Positions 6,718-11,496 of a stretch of DNA of 11,496 bases are shown here, piece after piece. The stretch's first letter is position 1; every line of letters begins with the position of its first letter. The notes below the pieces were generated by a model, which saw only the letters and a program-made list of their open reading frames with translations, was not told where the DNA came from and did no database searches. The position numbers and the translations under genes were made by a program. The stretch comes from an uncultured Clostridia bacterium (GTDB taxonomy: Bacteria; Bacillota; Clostridia; Peptostreptococcales; Anaerovoracaceae): contig CALDNM010000014.1 of NCBI GenBank assembly GCA_937915045.1, positions 1-11,496 of the forward strand, given 5' to 3'.

Positions 6718-7039
6718 GACTTTTCTTAGGAAAAATTATCAAAACATCATCTTTTTTTGACTGCCCGGACTGCGAAACAGGGCTGCCGATGCTGCGTAAA
6801 TGTTGAAATTCAGGCGTGTTTCGAGCAGATGAATCACACCTCATCCCTGCAATGATTTTTATTATCTTTACTAAACAAACCGGCGGATATAATATTGTGC
6901 TCAGACAAAAGTGCGCTCCTTATTTTATGCGTTTCAGAAAATTAAGACAGAGCAAAAAAAGCACTTCAGATGCATCAAAAAGTTTTAAAACGAACTACTT
7001 ATCACTTATTATTTATTACAAATCAATAACAAAAAAGTA
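6718..7039. other. Intergenic region between divergent MFS and hydrolase genes
   Basis: No convincing gene is seen here. The stretch is AT-rich and divergently flanked. A perfect TATAAT at 6888-6893 (plus strand) has only a TTTACT 15 bases upstream. The run from about 6950 to 7035 is A/T-dense and leads into the hydrolase ribosome site. Small open frames on both strands (for example plus 6816-7049 and a 55-codon minus frame from about 6846) lack ribosome sites and recognisable motifs. Confidence 0.5.
6984..7012 (+). promoter_or_regulatory. Possible promoter of the hydrolase-brnQ-aminotransferase unit
   Basis: TTTAAA (6984-6989) and TATTAT (7007-7012) are 17 bases apart and end 39 bases before the hydrolase ATG. 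Each hexamer is an imperfect match in AT-rich DNA, so support is modest. The alternative -10 at 6888-6893 would give a longer leader. Confidence 0.35.
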
Positions 7040-7051
7040 TGGGAGGTAAAC

Positions 7052-7891
7052 ATGGATATTAAATACCTGTTCCGTGACAACATTTTTGGCGACGATCCTT
7101 ATGCGCCTAATGAGGAAGAATTACTCATGAAGGGAAACAGAGGAACGCTTTTCGCGGTCCTGTTCCGCGCGGGCGGAAATGAAAAACATCCGTCTGTATT
7201 GCTGCTTCACGGCTATCCGGGGAATGAACAGAATCTCGACATCGCGCAGGCACTAAGGCGTGTCGGCTTCAACGTGCTCACGATGCATTACAGCGGTTCG
7301 TGGGGATGCGACGGGAAATTCTCGTTCGCGAATGTTCTCGACGACGCTAAGACAGGTCTCGCGTTCCTTCAGGATGAGGAAAACCAGAAACTTTACAACA
7401 TAGATCCGGACAATATCTTCGTGGTCGGTCACAGCATGGGCGGGTTCGCTACGCTGCACACGACGGCGGACTGCTCGGGCATCAAGGGCGCGATCGCGCT
7501 GGCTCCGTTCGATTTCGGACGTGAATACATGCTCGCGCAGACTGATGATTCTGAGAAAGAAGTAATGGAAGGGCCGATCGCTTTCGGCGCTGAATGGCTG
7601 AATACAACGTGGCAGGAGCTTTATAAAGAACTGAAAGATCATCAGAAAGAATTTGAGATCGAGTATAAGGCGGAGCAGATAGCGGATACGCCGCTGCTCA
7701 TTATCGGAGGCTCGAATGACAATGTCGCGAAAGTCAGTGTCAACGGAAAATATCTGGCGGACAAGATCGCGGCTGTCGGCAAGGGGAAGACTGATTATAT
7801 GGAACTTCCTTCGACGCACTGCTTCCCGGATATGAGGATCACGCTCACCGAAGAGATCGCGAAAAAACTGATCTCGTGGGTCGAGGCTTAA
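7052..7891 (+). CDS. Alpha/beta-hydrolase family protein (serine hydrolase)
   Basis: This 279-residue, probably cytoplasmic enzyme has no signal peptide. Features of the alpha/beta-hydrolase fold appear in order. The oxyanion-hole segment LLLHGYPG is at 50-57, and the strand/loop FNVLTMHYSGSWGCDG at 73-88. The nucleophile elbow GHSMGG is at 126-131, with S128 as nucleophile. The likely acid is D223 (GGSNDNVA) and the likely base H256 (STHCF). A helical cap of about 160-205 lies between strands. It resembles the dienelactone hydrolase/prolyl-oligopeptidase-like group of esterases and peptidases; the substrate cannot be read from sequence. ATG at 7052 has a strong GGGAGGT site. It sits 55 bases before brnQ on the same strand, so cotranscription with amino-acid transport genes is likely, which hints at an amide, ester or peptide substrate (inference). 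Confidence 0.87.
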   Translation: MDIKYLFRDNIFGDDPYAPNEEELLMKGNRGTLFAVLFRAGGNEKHPSVLLLHGYPGNEQNLDIAQALRRVGFNVLTMHYSGSWGCDGKFSFANVLDDAKTGLAFLQDEENQKLYNIDPDNIFVVGHSMGGFATLHTTADCSGIKGAIALAPFDFGREYMLAQTDDSEKEVMEGPIAFGAEWLNTTWQELYKELKDHQKEFEIEYKAEQIADTPLLIIGGSNDNVAKVSVNGKYLADKIAAVGKGKTDYMELPSTHCFPDMRITLTEEIAKKLISWVEA

Positions 7892-7946
7892 ACTCGGAAA
7901 TTATTTATGTTTAGGTTATCCCCGTTGAAGGGGAAGAGGAGAAAAA

Positions 7947-9275
7947 ATGGGAAAAACACTTAATCCGGAAGGATTGAATTTAAGAAAGGATACATGGGTC
8001 ACCGGACTCGCGCTGTTCGCGATGTGGTTCGGCGCCGGGAATCTGATCTTTCCGCCGTACCTTGGAGTACTCGACGGAAGCAATGTTGCTGGAATAATAG
8101 CTTACATCATAGGAGATGCCGTACTGGCGGCTCTTGGAATATTAGCCTCAAGTAAATTTGTAGAAGCCGGAGATATCAAGGGTATCGCGGTCCTGTCGAG
8201 GACATGGAAATGGCTCGACGTACTGCTCGGGTGCCTGATGGTATTCTTCATCTGCCCGGTATTCGTAGTACCGAGGACATGCGCGACGGCGTTCGAAGTA
8301 GCGATCAAACCGTTCGCTCCGCACTTCTCACCGGTAATATTCGCGATAATCTACTTCGCTCTGACTTTCTTCTTCATGTTCAAGTCATCGAAGGTTATCG
8401 ACTACATCGGCAAGATCCTCACACCGGGACTTCTGATTTTCCTGGTGATCATGATAGTAAAGGGCATCGTAGATCCTATCGGATCTGTCGGCGATCCTCA
8501 GATCAAAGACGTTTTCGCGAATGGCCTCATGAACGGATATCAGACGATGGACGCTATGGGCGGCACGCTCTTCGGAGTAGTCGTGCTCGCGTCGATCAAC
8601 TCGAAGGGCTACACGGATTCAAATCAGAAGAGCAAGCTTCTCGCGAAGGCCGGCATCATCGGCACATCGCTCCTTGCAGTCATATACATCGGTCTGTACT
8701 ACCTCGGCGCATGCGTCGGTTCGCAGTATGACTCGACTGTAGAGCAGACGACTCTTCTCGTAAATATCGTTCAGGTCCTCATGGGCAAAGGCGGACTCGC
8801 GATCCTCGCGATCATCGTACTCCTTGCATGCCTCACATCGGCTATCGGTGTCGCGGCTGCAGGATGCGAATATTTCACAGAGATCTCGAATGGAAAACTC
8901 AAGTACGAATGGCTCGTTATCGGGTTCTGCGTACTCGGCGCTGTTCTCTCAGTAATGGGCGTACAGAAGATCATACTGATCGCTGTTCCTATCCTCGAGA
9001 TCGTATATCCTCCGTTCATCGCGATGGTGCTTCTCGGGCTTTTCTCGAAGTTCATCAAGCGCGATATGGTATTCAACATCGCGGCTCTGGTCGCGTTCGC
9101 TATGGGCATCTGCCAGGTGGCAGGCCTGTCATTCGTGAACGCTATGCCTCTTGCGAGCTTCGGACTTGGATGGATCGTACCTGCGGCAGTTGGCGCAGTC
9201 ATCGGAGCATTCATCCCTGGAGACAGCAGGAAACTGAATACGCCGAGTAATAACGATACACCAAAAGCAGTTTAA
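7947..9275 (+). CDS. brnQ: Branched-chain amino acid carrier, BrnQ (LIVCS family)
   Basis: This 442-residue membrane carrier of the LIVCS family imports leucine, isoleucine and valine with sodium or proton symport. It has about 12 hydrophobic segments and the usual family length. The signature N-terminus GLALFAMWFGAGNLIFPPYLG spans 20-40. Other conserved blocks are GYQTMDAMGG (197-206), VLASINSKGY (213-222), ACLTSAIGVAAAGCEYF (294-310) and the EIVYPPF segment (351-357). ATG at 7947 follows a GAGGAG site. A small CCCC/GGGG hairpin (7919-7934) lies just upstream of that site. The upstream hydrolase ends 55 bases before and the aminotransferase begins 32 bases after, so the three probably form one transcription unit. 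The protein pairs logically with the downstream PLP enzyme acting on amino acids. Confidence 0.93.
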   Translation: MGKTLNPEGLNLRKDTWVTGLALFAMWFGAGNLIFPPYLGVLDGSNVAGIIAYIIGDAVLAALGILASSKFVEAGDIKGIAVLSRTWKWLDVLLGCLMVFFICPVFVVPRTCATAFEVAIKPFAPHFSPVIFAIIYFALTFFFMFKSSKVIDYIGKILTPGLLIFLVIMIVKGIVDPIGSVGDPQIKDVFANGLMNGYQTMDAMGGTLFGVVVLASINSKGYTDSNQKSKLLAKAGIIGTSLLAVIYIGLYYLGACVGSQYDSTVEQTTLLVNIVQVLMGKGGLAILAIIVLLACLTSAIGVAAAGCEYFTEISNGKLKYEWLVIGFCVLGAVLSVMGVQKIILIAVPILEIVYPPFIAMVLLGLFSKFIKRDMVFNIAALVAFAMGICQVAGLSFVNAMPLASFGLGWIVPAAVGAVIGAFIPGDSRKLNTPSNNDTPKAV

Positions 9276-9307
9276 AGCTGATGGACCGACAAAAGGGCAA
9301 TGAATAA

Positions 9308-10666
9308 ATGGACATAGAAAAGACGACAACTAAATGTGAAGCCGCGGTCAAACGGCATGAGGCTGTGATCGCGCCGTGCAATCTGCTGAAATATTTCCCG
9401 CTCGTGATCGATAGATACGACGGGGCGACGATAACGGACATCGACGGGAATGAGTATATCGACTTCCTGTCGAGCGCCGGGTCGATGGATCTCGGCGGCG
9501 GCAACGAGAAGCTGCTGGAAACGGCGGAGACTCAGATGCGCAGATGCATGCAGTATTCGATGGTTTATGTCTACAATAACCCCGCGATCGAGCTGGCCGA
9601 AAGGCTGGCTTCGGTCTTCCCGGGGAAAGGTCCGGCGAAGGTTTGCTATGGCAACTGCGGAGCGGACGCGAATGACGCGGCGATGAAATTCGCGAGAGCA
9701 TACACAGGCAGGCCGGGAATAATCACATTTATCAATGGTTACCACGGGTGCTCGTACGGCGCGCTGTCGATGTCGACGGTGACGTCGCGCATGAAGAAGG
9801 GCCTCGGCCCGCTGCTCCCGGAGATATATCATTTCCCGTTTTCGAACTGCGCGCACTGCGCGTTCGGAAAGGATCGGGACAGCTGCGACGCGGAATGCCT
9901 CAGTCAGCTCGAGGACGCGCTCGAAACTTATCTGCCTCCTGAAGAAATGGCAGCGGTGATAATCGAGCCGATCCAGGGTGACGGCGGTCTGATACCGGCG
10001 CATCCGCTGTTTATGAAAAAGCTTTATGAGCTCTGCCGCGCGAACGGCATTTTGTTCATCTCTGAGGAGGTGCAGCAGGGGTTTGGTCGCTGCGGCAAGT
10101 GGTTCGCTATAGAGAATTATGACGGCATCGAACCTGACGGTGTAGTAATGGGTAAGAGTATAGGAGGCGGATTTTCTCTCGGGGCTTTCATGGCCCGAAG
10201 TGAGATAATCGACACGCTTCCGGCTCCGGCTCACCTGTTCACAATGGGTGGGAATCCAATGGCCTGCGCCGGCGGGGCGGCGTCGTTCGACATAATCGCG
10301 GCTGACGGCTTCCTTGACGAAGTGACGCGGAAAGGCGAATATATCAAACGCGGATTCGAAGAACTGAAAAAGAAGTATGACATCATTGGTGATATCCGCG
10401 GCATGGGACTTTCGATAGGCGTCGAGATCGTGAAAGAGAATTCAAATGAGCCTGATCCGAAAGCGACCAGCAAGATCTGCTGGCGCTGCTACGAACGCGG
10501 CCTCGTCATGATCCAGTTCGCCGGATTCGTCCTCAGGGTCCAGCCGCCGCTGATCATATCTTACGACCAGATCGACAAAGCCATGGGAATCATCGACAGA
10601 TCGATCGATGACTTCGTGAACGGACGTATCCCGGACTCAGTACTGGAAAAGTGCAGAGGCTGGTAA
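9308..10666 (+). CDS. Class-III PLP aminotransferase or amino-acid epimerase-like enzyme
   Basis: This 452-residue cytoplasmic fold-type I PLP enzyme is in the length range of GABA/acetylornithine-type transaminases. Visible motifs are the cofactor phosphate block GNCGADANDAAMKFARAYTG (115-134), the ring-stacking YHG (145-147), EPIQGDGG (220-227), SEEVQQGFGRCGKWF (252-266) and the Schiff-base lysine K283 in MGKSIGGGFSLGA. The motif position that is normally Asp and pairs with the pyridine nitrogen is Glu here (E253). A Cys cluster, C181, C184, C193 and C197, sits in an insertion. The family also contains isoleucine 2-epimerase, a racemising relative. Being 32 bases behind brnQ, a role on branched-chain amino acids (transamination or epimerisation) is the best inference, though GABA or another omega-amine remains possible. 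The ATG at 9308 has an AAAGGG site. A terminator follows. Confidence 0.86.
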   Translation: MDIEKTTTKCEAAVKRHEAVIAPCNLLKYFPLVIDRYDGATITDIDGNEYIDFLSSAGSMDLGGGNEKLLETAETQMRRCMQYSMVYVYNNPAIELAERLASVFPGKGPAKVCYGNCGADANDAAMKFARAYTGRPGIITFINGYHGCSYGALSMSTVTSRMKKGLGPLLPEIYHFPFSNCAHCAFGKDRDSCDAECLSQLEDALETYLPPEEMAAVIIEPIQGDGGLIPAHPLFMKKLYELCRANGILFISEEVQQGFGRCGKWFAIENYDGIEPDGVVMGKSIGGGFSLGAFMARSEIIDTLPAPAHLFTMGGNPMACAGGAASFDIIAADGFLDEVTRKGEYIKRGFEELKKKYDIIGDIRGMGLSIGVEIVKENSNEPDPKATSKICWRCYERGLVMIQFAGFVLRVQPPLIISYDQIDKAMGIIDRSIDDFVNGRIPDSVLEKCRGW

Positions 10667-10718
10667 ATATAATAAGTAACACCTCTAATAAATAAAACAC
10701 CATAATCAATCGCAGGCG

Positions 10719-10743
10719 GCGGCTCTTCGGAGCCGCTGTTTTC
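10719..10743 (+). terminator. Intrinsic terminator with UUCG loop after the aminotransferase gene
   Basis: GCGGCTC (10719-10725) pairs perfectly with GAGCCGC (10730-10736) around a TTCG tetraloop, followed by TGTTTTC. It lies 52 bases after the stop codon, closes the hydrolase-brnQ-aminotransferase unit and separates it from the next promoter. The T run is short but the stem is very stable. Confidence 0.75.
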
Positions 10744-10757
10744 GCATAGAAAATATA

Positions 10758-10788
10758 TTGACTCTCCTGTAACTGGAGACTTTATGAT
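10758..10788 (+). promoter_or_regulatory. MerR-type promoter with 19-bp spacer and operator dyad
   Basis: -35 TTGACT (10758-10763) and -10 TATGAT (10783-10788) are 19 bases apart. That is the elongated spacing typical of promoters activated by MerR-family proteins, which untwist the spacer DNA. The spacer holds a dyad with CTCC (10764-10767) and GGAG (10775-10778) arms around TGTAACT, closely like operators of BmrR-type regulators. The gene it drives is the OFA transporter at 10834. No MerR gene lies in the window; it may lie beyond the right edge. Confidence 0.75.
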
Positions 10789-10801
10789 AGAATAAAAGAG
10801 A

Positions 10802-10822
10802 ACTCTTCAGTAAGTGGAGTGT
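10802..10822 (+). promoter_or_regulatory. Second operator-like copy in the transporter leader
   Basis: This 21-base segment matches 16 of 21 positions of the spacer dyad at 10761-10781 and starts exactly 41 bases downstream of it. Its arms are ACTC (10802-10805) and GAGT (10817-10820). It lies between the expected transcription start (near 10795) and the AAGGAGG ribosome site (10823-10829). It could be a second binding site for the same regulator, or a relic of a duplication. Confidence 0.5.
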
Positions 10823-10833
10823 AAGGAGGACGT

Positions 10834-11496
10834 ATGGAAAAGAGAAGGTGGATATATCTGGCTGCAGGCACGGTGCTGCTGCTTTTTCTGGGACTGATAT
10901 ACGCGTGGTCGATATTCAAGACGCCGATCGGTTCGCTGTTCGCGGGATGGACGACATCGCAGATCTCGCTGACTTTTACGATCTCAATGATTTTTTTCTG
11001 CCTCGGCGGATTCCTTTCAGGAAAGATCTTCCCAAAGGTCGGTCCGAAAATAATAATCTTCGCGGCGGCCGTGTGCCTGTTCGCGGGATTCTTCGGAGCG
11101 TCGATGATGGATCCGACAAGGCCGGGCCGCTCGCTGATAATGCTGTACATCCTTTACGGAGTGCTGTGCGGCGGCGGAGTCGGGATGGCTTACAACTCGA
11201 TCCTGAGTTCAGTGATCGGCTGGTTCCCGGAAAAATCCGGGATCGCGTCCGGCATATTGCTGATGGGCTTCGGCCTCGGCGGCATCGTGCTCGGCAGCAT
11301 AGTCAGCGTCCTGATCGGAGGCATCGGCCTGTTCGGCACATTCAGGATCCTCGGCATATCGATCGCGGTCGTGCTGGTGTGCGGCGCGCTGATCATCAGG
11401 CGGCCTGAGCCCAAAAAAGTTTCGAGTGACAGCGGCAGCGGCGAAGGCGCGGGCAGAAATTTCACTCCGTCCGAAATGATGAAGACACCGGCGTTC
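10834..11496 (+). CDS. Second OFA-family MFS transporter, 3' end outside window
   Basis: An open frame of 221 codons runs from ATG 10834 to the last base without a stop, so about half of a normal 400-residue protein is seen. It begins MEKRRWIYLAAGTVLLL and carries the OFA hallmark LIYAWSIFKTP, then QISLTFTISMIFFCLGGFLSG and YGVLCGGGVGMAYNSI. The family motif GWFPEKSGIASGILLMGFGLGG is complete. It is strongly similar along its whole visible length to the transporter at 895-2133, with near-identical stretches such as SLTFTISMI-FCLGGF and LLMGFG-GG. A polar Ser/Gly-rich stretch near the edge corresponds to the central loop. The start has an excellent AAGGAGG site and a MerR-type promoter, so it is probably induced by a small ligand. 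The substrate is likely an organic acid by family, but unproven. Confidence 0.88.
   Translation, partial: MEKRRWIYLAAGTVLLLFLGLIYAWSIFKTPIGSLFAGWTTSQISLTFTISMIFFCLGGFLSGKIFPKVGPKIIIFAAAVCLFAGFFGASMMDPTRPGRSLIMLYILYGVLCGGGVGMAYNSILSSVIGWFPEKSGIASGILLMGFGLGGIVLGSIVSVLIGGIGLFGTFRILGISIAVVLVCGALIIRRPEPKKVSSDSGSGEGAGRNFTPSEMMKTPAF

Noticed and set aside
6680..6848. Minus-strand 55-codon open frame upstream of the MFS gene
   Set aside because: No Shine-Dalgarno at proper spacing, and its end runs through the predicted promoter of the MFS gene. Probably chance.
6816..7049. 77-codon open frame starting GTG before the hydrolase
   Set aside because: No ribosome site, AT-driven Lys/Tyr-rich translation and no motif. 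It ends in the hydrolase ribosome-site region.
8204..8731. Long plus-strand open frame inside brnQ
   Set aside because: Arg/His/Asp-rich translation without motifs, fully inside a well-recognised carrier gene in another frame. It is an overlap artefact of biased codon use.
9272..10234. 320-codon minus-strand open frame opposite the aminotransferase
   Set aside because: Low-complexity Arg/His/Val-rich translation with no recognisable motif, antisense to a gene with intact PLP motifs.
10848..11408. 186-codon plus-strand open frame near the right edge
   Set aside because: It is out of frame with the true transporter reading from 10834, which has the ribosome site, OFA motifs and no stop to the window end.

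Overview
The window looks like chromosome of an anaerobic Bacillota, most likely class Clostridia. The support is strong Shine-Dalgarno sites (GGAGG, AAGGAGG), some TTG starts, U-tract terminators, and the gene families present: paired OFA-type transporters, a DUF4143 ATPase, BrnQ and a six-helix diguanylate cyclase. I cannot name a genus. Base composition is uneven. The GntR/OFA block (about 1-2140) and the ATPase gene (about 2600-4140) are clearly more AT-rich than the ARH remnant and everything from about 4220 onward.

Layout. (1) 146-2133: a FadR/FCD-type GntR regulator with a TTG start, a terminator, then a complete OFA-family MFS transporter. (2) 2199-2602: a decayed ADP-ribosylglycohydrolase that keeps its N- and C-terminal motifs but has lost its middle. 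(3) 2661-4137: an AAA_14/DUF4143 ATPase with a PD-(D/E)XK-like C-terminus. It is preceded by a roughly 33-bp-period repeat whose last unit overlaps the predicted promoter. (4) 4224-5351: a membrane GGDEF diguanylate cyclase. (5) 5390-6616, minus strand: a DHA1-like MFS exporter. A strong intrinsic terminator lies between its promoter and its ribosome binding site. (6) 7052-10666: a probable three-gene unit of alpha/beta hydrolase, BrnQ branched-chain amino acid carrier and class-III PLP aminotransferase/epimerase-like enzyme, closed by a UUCG-loop terminator. (7) 10758-11496: a second OFA-type MFS transporter, cut by the window end, behind a MerR-type promoter with a 19-bp spacer and a second operator-like copy downstream.

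Working model (inference). Most of the window deals with small-molecule transport and amino-acid metabolism, with each transporter under its own control. The BrnQ plus PLP-enzyme pair suggests import of branched-chain amino acids followed by transamination or epimerisation, and the neighbouring OFA carrier could exchange the resulting acid. The two OFA paralogues are clearly related but differ in base composition and control, which suggests separate histories. I see no RNA genes, CRISPR array, insertion sequence or prophage genes.
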